Assembly (NCBI GenBank): GCA_040756735.1
Contig: JBFLYC010000018.1
Coordinates: forward strand, 1-64,000
Length of the DNA stretch: 64,000 bases
Reading direction: 5' to 3'
DNA from: JBFLYC01 sp040756735
GTDB taxonomy: Bacteria > Bacillota > DSM-16504 > Desulfitibacterales > Desulfitibacteraceae
The notes beneath the pieces are model-generated. The model was not told the origin of the DNA. It searched no databases and saw nothing but the letters and a program-made list of their open reading frames with translations. Position numbers and translations under genes: made by a program. Of this stretch, positions 17,236-26,085 are shown piece after piece. Positions within the stretch are counted from its first letter, which is position 1. Each line of letters starts with the position of its first letter.

Positions 17236-18236
17236 TAATTCTTGGGATTGAAACCAGTTGCGATGAGACATCGGCAGCAGTGGTAAAAGATGGCAGGACT
17301 GTGCTGAGCAATATTATCTCCAGCCAAATTGATACCCACAAACTCTATGGCGGGGTGGTACCCGAAATAGCTTCCAGAAAGCACTTGGAGAACATTTTAC
17401 CGGTGATTGCTGAAGCTGTTGAACAGGGGGGCGTAAAAATAGCACAAATCGATGCCATAGCAGTTACTCATGGCCCCGGCCTGGTGGGTGCCCTCCTGGT
17501 GGGTGTATCAGCCGCTAAAGCCATGGCCTATGCTTTAGGAAAACAGTTGATAGGTGTAAATCACCTTGACGGACATATTTATGCGAATTTCCTTGAACAC
17601 GACCTGGAAATGCCCCTTATTTGTCTAATAGTATCAGGCGGGCATACCAGTTTGATTTATATGGAAAGCCATAATAAAAGACAGCTCCTTGGAGCGACCA
17701 GGGATGATGCTGCCGGTGAGGTTTTTGACAAAATTGCCCGTAAGCTGAATTTAGGCTATCCAGGGGGGCCTGCCATTGAAAGGGAAGCTGGGAAAGGTAA
17801 AGCCAATATTATCTTTCCCAGGGCATGGTTGGAGGAAGACAGCTTTGATTTCAGCTTTAGCGGGTTAAAGACTGCAGTTATCAACTACCTGCACAAATTG
17901 GAAGAGTCGGGTCAAACTATTGATGTCCCTGAAATAGCAGCGAGTTTTCAGGAAGCCATTTTTGAAGTCCTTGTCAAGAAAACTATCCGGGCAGCCAAGT
18001 TCAAACAAGTAAAAACAATTGCCCTTGCAGGAGGGGTTGCTGCCAACTCATACTTTAAAGACTTAATGAGCAAGGCAGCTTATGAGGAGGGCATAACACT
18101 TTTTTACCCCTCTCCCATTTTCTGTACAGACAATGCAGCGATGATTGCCTGTGCAGGATTTTATTTGCTTGCAGGGGGTAAAAGCAGCAGTCTGGACCTA
18201 AATGCCGTGCCAAATCTACAAATGGAACTTGAATGA
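17232..18236 (+). CDS. tsaD: tRNA N6-threonylcarbamoyladenosine transferase TsaD
   Basis: This 334-aa ASKHA protein is the catalytic t6A subunit. The N-terminus is ILGIETSCDETSAAVV, the metal-binding HxxxH is in SRKHLEN, and VNHLDGHIYA, the phosphate loop SGGHTSL and CTDNAAMIA are intact. It starts at a TTG that overlaps the rimI stop, so it is probably translated by re-initiation. It ends the t6A cluster. Confidence 0.96.
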   Translation: MIILGIETSCDETSAAVVKDGRTVLSNIISSQIDTHKLYGGVVPEIASRKHLENILPVIAEAVEQGGVKIAQIDAIAVTHGPGLVGALLVGVSAAKAMAYALGKQLIGVNHLDGHIYANFLEHDLEMPLICLIVSGGHTSLIYMESHNKRQLLGATRDDAAGEVFDKIARKLNLGYPGGPAIEREAGKGKANIIFPRAWLEEDSFDFSFSGLKTAVINYLHKLEESGQTIDVPEIAASFQEAIFEVLVKKTIRAAKFKQVKTIALAGGVAANSYFKDLMSKAAYEEGITLFYPSPIFCTDNAAMIACAGFYLLAGGKSSSLDLNAVPNLQMELE

Positions 18237-18430
18237 GCTTAACAGCGGTGGTCACGTTTGTGGAAAAAGTGGAAATAATGGCAAAACCTTTGCAGCCACA
18301 GACCAGGATAGGATACCAGGGATATGGGGAATAAACGTTTGGCTTTCTGTGGATATGTGGATAAATCCTGTGGATAAAGATTTACTGGGAGCAAAAATAT
18401 GTGGAAAGAAGGTTTACATAATTAGCTATA
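18237..18430. other. Intergenic leader with DnaA-box cluster
   Basis: The gap between tsaD and the radical SAM gene contains three consecutive DnaA-box-like 9-mers on one strand: TGTGGATAT (18348-18356), TGTGGATAA (18356-18364) and TGTGGATAA (18369-18377). Two are perfect matches to the complement of TTATCCACA. Two weaker relatives (TGTGGAAAA near 18259, TGTGGAAAG near 18400) flank them. No dnaA, dnaN or recF is nearby, so it is unlikely to be oriC. It could be a DnaA titration or regulatory site. Confidence 0.6.
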
Positions 18431-19771
18431 ATGGATTATCAAAAACAGTTATTATTTAAAACTATACAGCTGCATAACATCCTGCCGGTAACTTCTAGAT
18501 GCAATACTTCATGCATTTTTTGTTCTCACAGACATAATCCTCCTGGGGTCAAGGTATACAAATTCGGCCATTTGCCCTGGGAGTTAATAGAAGAATTGGC
18601 GCCTTTTTTAGATGGCCAAAGAAAGATTGTTATTGGAGAATCTGCTACCAGGCTCATAGAAGGAGAGCCTTTTACCCATCCTGATTTCATTAAGATATTA
18701 TGGAAACTGCGAGAACTTTACCCTCAGACTCCACTGTCTATTACAACCAATGGAACCTTGCTGACCAAGGAGATTGTAAGACATTTAGCAGATCTGCAGC
18801 CCATAGAGATACACTATTCTATAAACGCCATGAATCCTTCCCTGAGAAAAAGTCTTATGGGTATCGGGGAGGGGATGAAGCCCCAGCAAGTTATGGATTT
18901 TTTGGCTGCAAGGGGAATTGTGTATCATGGCAGTGTAGTTTCCATGAATTGGATATATGGCTGGGAGGATTTGGAGCAGCTATTAACCAATGCTCAGGAA
19001 AAGGGCGCTGCCACTGTCAGAGTATTTATGCCCGGATACACAAAATTAAGTCCGGATAGCTTAATATTTCCAGATGATTTTTCGCAGATACTTACTTCCA
19101 AGATCAAGATGTACAGGGAAAGTTTCAAGGTGCCCATTACACTGGAACCTCCCTTTGTCACTGACCTGGTACCTGTAATATCAGGAGTCATTCAGGGCTC
19201 ACCTGCGGATGCATGTGGTATGAAACCAGGAGATATTGTGCTTAAAGTGGATGGATATCCCGTCCGGACCAGGGTTGAGGCCTTTAACTTGATAAAGAGC
19301 AACGGAACTTCAGATATACTGTTTTCAAGATCAGGTGAAGCTAATACTCTTCGGCTGGTGAAAGGAAGTAACCAGTCGTCAGGGCTGGTCATGGATTATG
19401 ATGTTGATCCTTTGTTAGTGGAATACATTGAAAAGGCTGTCTCTAGATCAAAAACACATAGGGCGTGGGTGTTTGCCTCCAAATTAGGCGCTCCCATCAT
19501 GGAAAAGGCTTTAGCTGCTGGGGATAACCACAACAGCAGCATTAAAATAATTACAGTGGAAAATCAATATTTTGGAGGTTCAATCAAGGCTGCAGGTCTG
19601 CTGACAGTGGATGATTTTTTATTGGCTTACTCAAGGATTAAGGGGGAGACGAACAGGGGAGATTTGCTGCTGCTGCCGGGTATTGCCTTTGACCATCTTG
19701 GCAGGGATTTGACAGATACCTCTTATTATATGGTAGAAGAGGTATCTGGATTAGCAACAATGCTGATTTAA
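18431..19771 (+). CDS. Radical SAM protein with PDZ and DUF512-like C-terminus
   Basis: This 446-aa protein carries the radical SAM cluster motif CNTSCIFC (C-x3-C-x2-C) near residue 24. A SAM-barrel region with SITTNGTLL follows. A PDZ-like insertion (about 250-310) contains GVIQGSPADACGMKPGDIVLKVDG. The C-terminal domain (about 320-440) is like the DUF512 module of PDZ-radical SAM proteins. The reaction is not known. PDZ suggests binding to a protein C-terminus. It is followed by a strong terminator and preceded by the DnaA-box region. Neighbouring t6A and formate dehydrogenase genes give no functional hint. Confidence 0.8.
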   Translation: MDYQKQLLFKTIQLHNILPVTSRCNTSCIFCSHRHNPPGVKVYKFGHLPWELIEELAPFLDGQRKIVIGESATRLIEGEPFTHPDFIKILWKLRELYPQTPLSITTNGTLLTKEIVRHLADLQPIEIHYSINAMNPSLRKSLMGIGEGMKPQQVMDFLAARGIVYHGSVVSMNWIYGWEDLEQLLTNAQEKGAATVRVFMPGYTKLSPDSLIFPDDFSQILTSKIKMYRESFKVPITLEPPFVTDLVPVISGVIQGSPADACGMKPGDIVLKVDGYPVRTRVEAFNLIKSNGTSDILFSRSGEANTLRLVKGSNQSSGLVMDYDVDPLLVEYIEKAVSRSKTHRAWVFASKLGAPIMEKALAAGDNHNSSIKIITVENQYFGGSIKAAGLLTVDDFLLAYSRIKGETNRGDLLLLPGIAFDHLGRDLTDTSYYMVEEVSGLATMLI

Positions 19772-19790
19772 TTATGAAAGTTCTAAATAC

Positions 19791-19813
19791 CCCCTAATGG
19801 TTAGGGGTTTTTT
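19791..19813 (+). terminator. Intrinsic terminator after radical SAM gene
   Basis: Seven-bp arms CCCCTAA and TTAGGGG (19791-19797, 19801-19807) with a 3-nt loop are followed by TTTTTT. Confidence 0.85.
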
Positions 19814-20010
19814 ATTTTGGTACAATCTGAGCTGATCTTAAATGTCTGGAGGATTCTATAGACTGTTGTCGAATAGCAATAGTTGGAGTTTTTTTAAATG
19901 TGATTTAACAAAAATCCCTTATTGTATTATGCAACAATTTTAAATTCTTACTACATCCCTAATAACCACACTATTTGAATTTTAAGAAAATGCGGAAGGA
20001 GGCTGGTAAC

Positions 20011-20499
20011 ATGTGTCAGTGTTGTGCGCAGGAAGCCATGGCAGACCCGAAGAAGGAGAAGCTGGACGAGGTGTTGGCCAAGTATAAAGGTCAAAAAGGG
20101 GCGATGATTCCTGTTCTGCAGGAGGCCCAGGAGATATATGGTTATTTGCCCGAAGAGGTTATGGTGGAAATAGGGAAATCTTTAGAAATTCCGGTCAGCA
20201 AAGTTTATGGGGTAGCTACTTTTTATGCACAGTTTCATTTAAAACCCCGGGGGCGTAATATTGTAAGGGTATGCCTGGGTACTGCCTGTCATGTAAGAGG
20301 AGGGGCAAAGATTCTTGAAAAAATAGAAGAAGCATTAAAGATCAAGGATGGAGAAACAACTGAGGATTTGAAATTTACCATAGAATCAGTTGCTTGTATA
20401 GGAGCTTGCGGGCTGGCGCCGGTAATTATGGTTAACGATAATACCCATGGCAGGTTGACTCCTGATGTGGTCTCAAAAATTTTGGCCCAATACCAGTAG
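20011..20499 (+). CDS. NuoE/HndA-like [2Fe-2S] subunit of NAD-linked formate dehydrogenase
   Basis: This protein of about 162 aa has an N-terminal four-helix segment (PVLQEAQEIYGYLP) and a thioredoxin-like fold. Its [2Fe-2S] ligands are in CLGTACHVRGG and CIGACGLAP. ATG 20011 is chosen because GGAAGGAGG lies 8 nt upstream; an earlier TTG has no ribosome site. A short Cys-rich N-terminal tail (CQCC) precedes the usual start of the fold. With the next two genes it forms a diaphorase plus formate dehydrogenase complex that links formate to NAD(H), possibly also to ferredoxin. It is first in the operon, 16 bp before the NuoF-like gene. Confidence 0.9.
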   Translation: MCQCCAQEAMADPKKEKLDEVLAKYKGQKGAMIPVLQEAQEIYGYLPEEVMVEIGKSLEIPVSKVYGVATFYAQFHLKPRGRNIVRVCLGTACHVRGGAKILEKIEEALKIKDGETTEDLKFTIESVACIGACGLAPVIMVNDNTHGRLTPDVVSKILAQYQ

Positions 20500-20515
20500 G
20501 GAGGTGTAGCAGTAA

Positions 20516-22300
20516 ATGAAAAAGCGAGTATTAATTTGTGCTGGAACCGGATGTGTTTCCTCAGGTTCCATGAAGGTTACAGACAGCTTGATTAGCAGGG
20601 TAAAAGAGAAAGGCCTGGAAGACAGCCTGCAAGTGGTTGCAACAGGGTGCCATGGGTTCTGTGAGCAGGGTCCCATAGTTATTGTAGAGCCGGAAGATAT
20701 CTTTTATTGCCGTGTCCAAGAAAAGGATCTGGATGAGATTGTAGAAAAAACTCTAATTGGCGGCGAGGTGGTAGACAGGCTGCTCTTTGAGGACCCCATA
20801 AGGAAAGAAAAAGCCAAAACATTTCATGAAGTGGACTTTTACAGCAAGCAGCAAAGGCTGGTTTTAAGGAACTGTGGACATATTAACCCTGAAAACATAG
20901 ATGAATATCTTAACAAAGACGGATATGCTGCCCTTGGCAAAGTATTGGGCGGTATGGATAGAGAAGCAGTAATTGAAGAAGTCAAGAAATCCGGGTTGAG
21001 AGGTCGTGGGGGCGCAGGTTTCCCGACAGGCCTCAAATGGGAGTTTACTTATAAAGCTGAAAGTGAGAAGAAATATGTTGTTTGTAATGCAGACGAGGGT
21101 GATCCAGGCGCTTTCATGGATAGAAGCGTTTTGGAAGGTGATCCTCATGCTGTCATTGAAGGCATGCTCATCTGCGGTTATGCCATTGGGGCAGATGAAG
21201 GTTATGTATATGTCCGGGCCGAGTATCCCCTGGCCATCAAGCGCTTAAAGGTAGCTATACAGCAGGCTGAAGAAAGGGGTTATTTAGGACAGAATATTTT
21301 AGGCTCAGGTTTCAACTTCAAGTTAAAAATAAAAGCCGGGGCAGGCGCTTTTGTTTGTGGTGAGGAGACAGCCCTTTTAACTTCCATTGAAGGAAACAGA
21401 GGGATGCCCAGGGTGAGACCTCCCTTTCCTGCCGTCAAAGGGTTGTGGGGCAAACCTACCAACATTAACAATGTAGAAACCTTTGCCAATGTACCGGTTA
21501 TTTTCAGAAATGGTGCAGAATGGTATGCAGGCATAGGCACAGAGAAAAGCAAGGGTACTAAAGTCTTTGCTGTGACAGGCAAGGTTAATAATACAGGTTT
21601 AGCCGAGGTTCCCATGGGAATCACCTTAAGAAAAATTATTTTTGACATTGCCGGCGGTATAAAGGGTGGAAAAGAATTTAAAGCCGTTCAGATTGGTGGG
21701 CCCTCAGGCGGGTGCTTGCCTGCAGAACTCCTTGATCTCCCTGTTGATTATGACTCTCTAACTCAGGCTGGGGCCATGATGGGTTCAGGCGGCCTTGTGG
21801 TTATGGATTCTTCCACATGTATGGTGGACCTGGCCAGGTTTTTCCTGAACTTTACCCAGAAGGAATCCTGCGGTAAATGTACTCCCTGCAGAGAGGGCAC
21901 CAAGAGGATGCTGGAAATACTGATTCGCATTACAGAAGGAAAAGGGAAAGAAGAGGATATAGAAATTTTAAAGAGATTAGGTACTAATGTAAAGAAGACA
22001 GCCCTTTGCGGTTTGGGGCAGACAGCTCCTAATCCCATCTTGTCAACACTGAGATACTTTGAGCATGAATACCTGGTTCATATCAGAGACAAGAAATGTC
22101 CGGCAGGGGTTTGCAAGGAGTTAATCAGGTACAGGATTAATCAAGACCTGTGCAACGGCTGCACCGTGTGTGCCAAGAACTGCCCGGCGGGCGCCATCAG
22201 CGGCAGTTTAAAACAACCCCATACCATTGAACAGGATAAATGTACACGCTGTGGAGTTTGTATTACTAAATGCAAGAGGGGCGCCGTATATCTGGCATAA
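20516..22300 (+). CDS. NuoF/HndC-like NADH-binding flavoprotein subunit
   Basis: This 594-aa diaphorase subunit has several parts. The N-terminal thioredoxin-like [2Fe-2S] domain (about 1-90) has CAGTGC and CHGFCEQGP. The FMN/NADH-binding core has GLRGRGGAGFPTGLKWEF and CNADEGDPGAFMDR. An SLBB region follows. The [4Fe-4S] site ESCGKCTPCREGTKRM comes next. Two C-terminal ferredoxin clusters have CNGCTVCAKNCPAGAI and CTRCGVCITKC. The extra N- and C-terminal Fe-S domains are typical of HndC/HydB-type subunits of soluble multimeric hydrogenases and formate dehydrogenases. The gene ends 29 bp before the FdhA start. An electron-bifurcating function is possible but not shown by sequence. Confidence 0.93.
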   Translation: MKKRVLICAGTGCVSSGSMKVTDSLISRVKEKGLEDSLQVVATGCHGFCEQGPIVIVEPEDIFYCRVQEKDLDEIVEKTLIGGEVVDRLLFEDPIRKEKAKTFHEVDFYSKQQRLVLRNCGHINPENIDEYLNKDGYAALGKVLGGMDREAVIEEVKKSGLRGRGGAGFPTGLKWEFTYKAESEKKYVVCNADEGDPGAFMDRSVLEGDPHAVIEGMLICGYAIGADEGYVYVRAEYPLAIKRLKVAIQQAEERGYLGQNILGSGFNFKLKIKAGAGAFVCGEETALLTSIEGNRGMPRVRPPFPAVKGLWGKPTNINNVETFANVPVIFRNGAEWYAGIGTEKSKGTKVFAVTGKVNNTGLAEVPMGITLRKIIFDIAGGIKGGKEFKAVQIGGPSGGCLPAELLDLPVDYDSLTQAGAMMGSGGLVVMDSSTCMVDLARFFLNFTQKESCGKCTPCREGTKRMLEILIRITEGKGKEEDIEILKRLGTNVKKTALCGLGQTAPNPILSTLRYFEHEYLVHIRDKKCPAGVCKELIRYRINQDLCNGCTVCAKNCPAGAISGSLKQPHTIEQDKCTRCGVCITKCKRGAVYLA

Positions 22301-22329
22301 TGAAAATATTAAAGGAGGACAGATGCAAA

Positions 22330-25023
22330 ATGGCCAATGTTTCCATAACAATTGACGGAAGACAGGTTGAGGTCCCTGCCGGCATATCGGTTCTTGAAGC
22401 GGCATACATGGTAGGAATAAAAATTCCAGCCTTATGTTATGACAAAGAGTTAAGTAAGCCTGGAGCCTGTCGTATATGTGTGGTTTCCATTGAAGGAATG
22501 CGCAACCTTCCTGCTTCTTGTGTTACTGAAGTCAGGGAAGGTATGGTTATTTATACTTCTACCCCTGAGGTTGTAGAAGCCAGAAAAAGTGTTTTAGAGC
22601 TTTTGCTTTCAAATCACCCTCAAGATTGTATGACTTGTGAAAAGAGCGGGGAGTGTCTCCTCCAGGACTATGCTTATGAATATGGTGTTAAAGAAGGGCC
22701 ATACAAGGGAGAAGTCCATGATTATAAGTTTGATGATACCAACCCTTTCATTTTCCGGGACAATAACAAGTGTATTTTATGCGGCAGATGTGTGAGAGTC
22801 TGTGAAGAGGTGGTCGGAAAAAGTATCTATGGTTGGGCTTTCAGGGGTTTTCAAACCAGTGTCGTGCCCACTCTAGGTAAAAACCTTGAGCACACGGATT
22901 GTGTTTTTTGCGGCAGCTGTGTTTCCGTATGTCCTGTGGGAGCATTGAGTGAAAAGGGTATGATGAAAAAAGCCCGCAAATGGGAGGTCAGCAAGGTCAG
23001 GACCATTTGTCCCTATTGTGGAACCGGCTGTACAATTGAACTTAATGTAAAAGACGGCGAGATTTTAGGGGTTACTTCCACTGAGGATGGGACCGTAAAT
23101 GGTCGGGCGTTGTGTGTAAAGGGCAGGTTTGGATATCAGTTTATCCAGCATCCGGATAGACTAAAAACCCCCTTGATTAAAGAAAATGGGGGGTTTAGAG
23201 AAGCTGACTGGGATGAAGCAGTGAAGCTGGTTGCAGGCAAGCTCACAGGCATCAAAAGCAAATATGGAAGCGAAAGCTTTGCAGCTTTGACCTCGGCCAG
23301 GGTTACAAATGAGGATAATTACCTTGTCAGTAAATTTACACGGGCGGTGATGGGCACTAACAATATTGACCATTGTGCCCGTCTCTGACACTCCGCAACT
23401 GTCGCTGGTCTAGCGACTGCCTTTGGTAGCGGAGCAATGACAAATTCCATAGAAGAAATAGCAGATGCTGATTTTATTCTCGCTATAGGAACTAATACCA
23501 CGGAGACTCACCCTATTATCAGCCTGAGGGTTAAAAAAGCTTTAAAGAGGGGAGCAAGCCTGGTTGTCATTGATCCCAGGAAGACTGAAATGGCTGATCT
23601 GGCAGGCAAGTACTTGCCCATAGCTTCCGGCAGCGACCTGGCCCTGTTAAATGCCATGGCACATGTGATCATTGAAGAGGGTTTGTATAATAAAGAGTTT
23701 GTGGAAGATAGAACCGAAGGTTTTGAAGAGCTCAAGGAAGGTCTGCAAAAGTATACCCCGGAATATGCACAGAGCATTTCAGGAATTCCAGCTGAATCAA
23801 TCAAAGAAGTTGCCAGGGAGTATGCCCTTGCAGAAAAATCAACCATTCTTTATACAATGGGTATAACCCAGCATATCACAGGGACAGATAATGTTTTGGC
23901 AATTGCGAACCTGGCCCTTTTAACCGGTCAAATTGGCAGAAGATCTACAGGCGTCAACCCATTAAGGGGACAAAACAATGTTCAGGGCGCATGCGACATG
24001 GGAGGGCTTCCCAATGTATACCCGGCATATCAGAAGGTGGATGACCCTGAGGTTAAAGCCAAATTTGAAAAAGCCTGGGGGGCAGAGCTTAATTCCAAGC
24101 CAGGTCTAACACTGGGAGAAATGTTTAAAGGCGCTCTGACCGGGGATATTAAGGCCATGTATATTGTCGGTGAAAACCCGGTAATTAGTGATCCCGACAG
24201 CAGGCATGTTGTTGATGCTTTAAAAGAGCTGGAGTTTTTAGTTGTTCAGGATATTTTCCTCACTGAAACCGCCCAGTTGGCTGATGTTGTACTGCCTGCA
24301 GCCAGCTTTGCTGAAAAGGATGGAACCTTCACCAATACAGAAAGAAGGGTGCAGAAAGTTAATAAAGCCGTTGAGCCGGTTGGAGCAAGTAAACCGGACT
24401 GGCAGATTATCCAGGCTGTTGCCAACCAAATGGGATATCAAATGAACTATGCTTCCGCTGCTGAAATTATGGAAGAAATTTCCAAGATGGCGCCATCTTA
24501 TGGCGGGATAAGCCACCAGAGACTTGCTGAGACAAAAACAGGCCTGCAGTGGCCGTGTCCAACTGCTGAGCATCCTGGAACACCTTACCTCCATGGTGAA
24601 AAATTTACCAGAGGAAAGGGTAAATTTTCCTTTGTGGAGTATTTGCCTCCAGCCGAACAAACTAATGAGGAGTATCCCCTTGTATTAACCACCGGCAGGA
24701 AGCTCTGGCATTACCATACAGGCACCATGACCAGGCGTTCTGAAGGCTTAGACTGGAAGCTGCCCGAGGAAAGAATAGAAATTAACCCCGTGGAAGCTGC
24801 CAAATACTGCATAAACAGCGGTGATAAGGTACGTATAGCTTCGAGGCGGGGCAGTATTGAAGCAGTGGCAGAAGTGACGGATAGGGTCCAGCCCGGCTTA
24901 ATTTTTGGTTCCTTCCACTTCAAGGAGGCGGCTATTAATGAACTGACCAATCCGGCATACGATCCCAAGGCAAAGATTCCTGAATTGAAAGTGTGCGCTG
25001 TGAAAATAGAAAAGATGTCATAA
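22330..25023 (+). CDS. fdhA: Formate dehydrogenase catalytic subunit, selenocysteine-containing (UGA at 23386-23388)
   Basis: One 897-aa selenoprotein spans an in-frame TGA, codon 353. Order of domains: [2Fe-2S] ferredoxin (C36, C47, C50, C64); His-Cys3 [4Fe-4S] (HPQDCMTCEKSGEC); two [4Fe-4S] (CILCGRCVRVC, CVFCGSCVSVC); the MopB [4Fe-4S] site CPYCGTGC; then the bis-MGD Mo/W domains. Around the TGA the peptide reads NIDHCARL-U-HSATVAGL, aligning with the known NVDCCARV-U-HGPSVAGL of FdhF. A SECIS-like hairpin follows at once. ATG 22330 follows AAAGGAGG; the upstream in-frame ATG lies within the NuoF-like gene. Standard gene calling splits it into 22270-23388 and 23437-25023. It oxidises formate or reduces CO2 in the cytoplasm, since no Tat signal is present. 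Confidence 0.93.
23386..23420 (+). promoter_or_regulatory. Selenocysteine UGA codon with bacterial SECIS hairpin
   Basis: After the UGA, a stem GUCGCU (23401-23406) pairs perfectly with AGCGAC (23412-23417) around the loop GGUCU, with an outer GCA/UGC helix and a 3-nt bulge. The GGUCU loop begins 18 nt after the UGA, as I recall for E. coli fdhF, whose loop has the same bases. This is the SelB binding element and decides readthrough. Confidence 0.9.
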
Positions 25024-25031
25024 ACATACAG

Positions 25032-25062
25032 GGGCCTTACCCTCTTTGAAAAGGTAAGGCCC
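25032..25062. terminator. Convergent hairpin after fdhA
   Basis: Ten-bp arms GGGCCTTACC (25032-25041) and GGTAAGGCCC (25053-25062) sit between fdhA and the convergent patatin-like gene. Both flanks lack long T-runs. Confidence 0.6.
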
Positions 25063-25066
25063 TATC

Positions 25067-25888
25067 TTAAACCAACAGCTCTTTTAGAGCCGTTAGATTA
25101 GCATAGACAGCCTGCTTTCCAAGCTCTATCAGCTGTCCAATTTTTTGAACTTCCCAAAAGTTGACCTGACCTGTATCAGGTTCAATAATCAGATGAGCAT
25201 AAGTTGATAATATTCTCTTTGTCAGCCTTTGTCCCATGATGCTGATGGTTTGCATGATGATTTGGGGAGCTGTATCCACCTTGTCGGAAACTCCAAAACC
25301 CAGGTTAATCCCAACTATATATTTTGCTCCTAGGATTTTAAGCACATCTACAGGAACATGACTTACCAGAGACCCATCAACCAAAGTATGCTTTCCAATC
25401 CTTTTGGGAGCAAATATACCTGGAATGGCGATGCTTGCCCTTACTGCTTCCCAGGGTTTTGCGTCATGGTAGAAAATGAAGTCATTAGTTGGTGGTGCAG
25501 CCAGGTCTGAGCTGGTGTAGATTATTCCCTGCCCGGTATTAATATCAGTTGTCATGACAGCCAGCTTAGGGGATAACTGGTTAAAACTCTTGCCTCTGGT
25601 TAAGGTTCGCAAAGCAAATTCTATATAGTCTGCTTTAATTAATCCGGCAGGAATTTTTATGCCCAGTGTCGAAGTAACCTTAGAATTGATACTATCTTCA
25701 TATTGAGATACTAATGAAACCATGTTGCCTGGAGCAATGCCGGAACAAAATAACAGACCTACCAGCGAACCGGCGCTGCTTCCCGCAATTACATCAGGAT
25801 AAAGGTTGTTCTCAAGTAATCCCTGTAGTATGCCTATGTGGACAGCGCCCCTGATGCCGCCGCCGCTCAGAGCTAGACCGAAGTACAC
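25067..25888 (-). CDS. Patatin-like phospholipase (RssA/YlbK family)
   Basis: This protein of about 273 aa is a patatin-fold serine hydrolase. The oxyanion GGGIRG is near residue 9-14, the nucleophile elbow GSSAG near 40, and the catalytic Asp is in DGSLV. It resembles bacterial YlbK/RssA proteins of unknown lipid substrate. I prefer GTG 25888 because AAAGGATG lies upstream and the protein then starts at YFGLALSGGG as in relatives; an ATG at 25930 gives 14 extra residues without a ribosome site. It is monocistronic and convergent with fdhA. Confidence 0.87.
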   Translation of the reverse strand: MYFGLALSGGGIRGAVHIGILQGLLENNLYPDVIAGSSAGSLVGLLFCSGIAPGNMVSLVSQYEDSINSKVTSTLGIKIPAGLIKADYIEFALRTLTRGKSFNQLSPKLAVMTTDINTGQGIIYTSSDLAAPPTNDFIFYHDAKPWEAVRASIAIPGIFAPKRIGKHTLVDGSLVSHVPVDVLKILGAKYIVGINLGFGVSDKVDTAPQIIMQTISIMGQRLTKRILSTYAHLIIEPDTGQVNFWEVQKIGQLIELGKQAVYANLTALKELLV

Positions 25889-25950
25889 AATTATCACATC
25901 CTTTATGCTAATGTATGTTATACTAAGCATATTGGTTACAATAATAAATA

Positions 25951-26055
25951 ATTCTCCGAGTCATTAAGTCTAAGGTTTTAAGACTACGACTTATGACCTG
26001 TAGGTATTAAGGGAAACCTTAATGCCTCCCGTAATTGGAAAGGAGGGCGCCCATA
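25951..26055 (+). ncRNA. Moco (molybdenum/tungsten cofactor) riboswitch aptamer
   Basis: The region just before the cofactor operon has the Moco RNA layout. It begins with a CTCCGAG start. A long helix follows, GTCAT-(T)-AAGTC with GACTTATGAC (25960-25998). Next is a 7-bp ATTAAGG/CCTTAAT helix capped by GAAA (26006-26023). The closing segment is GCCTCCC with GGAAAGGAGGGCGC. A terminator follows at once. Genes downstream make or insert the cofactor. The presence of a GNRA-capped third helix is usually associated with Moco; variants without it are proposed to sense tungsten cofactor. I assign it from recollection of the consensus, without a covariance search. Confidence 0.78.
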
Positions 26056-26085
26056 ATACACCTTTCCTTTCCAGGTGTATTTTTT
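26055..26085 (+). terminator. Riboswitch expression-platform terminator
   Basis: Nine-bp arms AATACACCT (26055-26063) and AGGTGTATT (26073-26081) are followed by a T6 run. It starts right after the aptamer, so cofactor-dependent termination (feedback OFF) is the likely mechanism. Confidence 0.8.

Noticed and set aside
18237..18430. Chromosomal replication origin
   Set aside because: DnaA boxes are few, no AT-rich unwinding region is obvious, and no dnaA, dnaN, recF or gyrB is adjacent.
18202..18459. An 85-codon reading frame overlapping the tsaD end
   Set aside because: No ribosome site or family resemblance; it runs through the DnaA-box leader.
23389..23436. Frameshift or pseudogene in the formate dehydrogenase gene
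   Set aside because: The frame is unbroken across the TGA, flanking residues match the selenocysteine site, and a SECIS hairpin is present.
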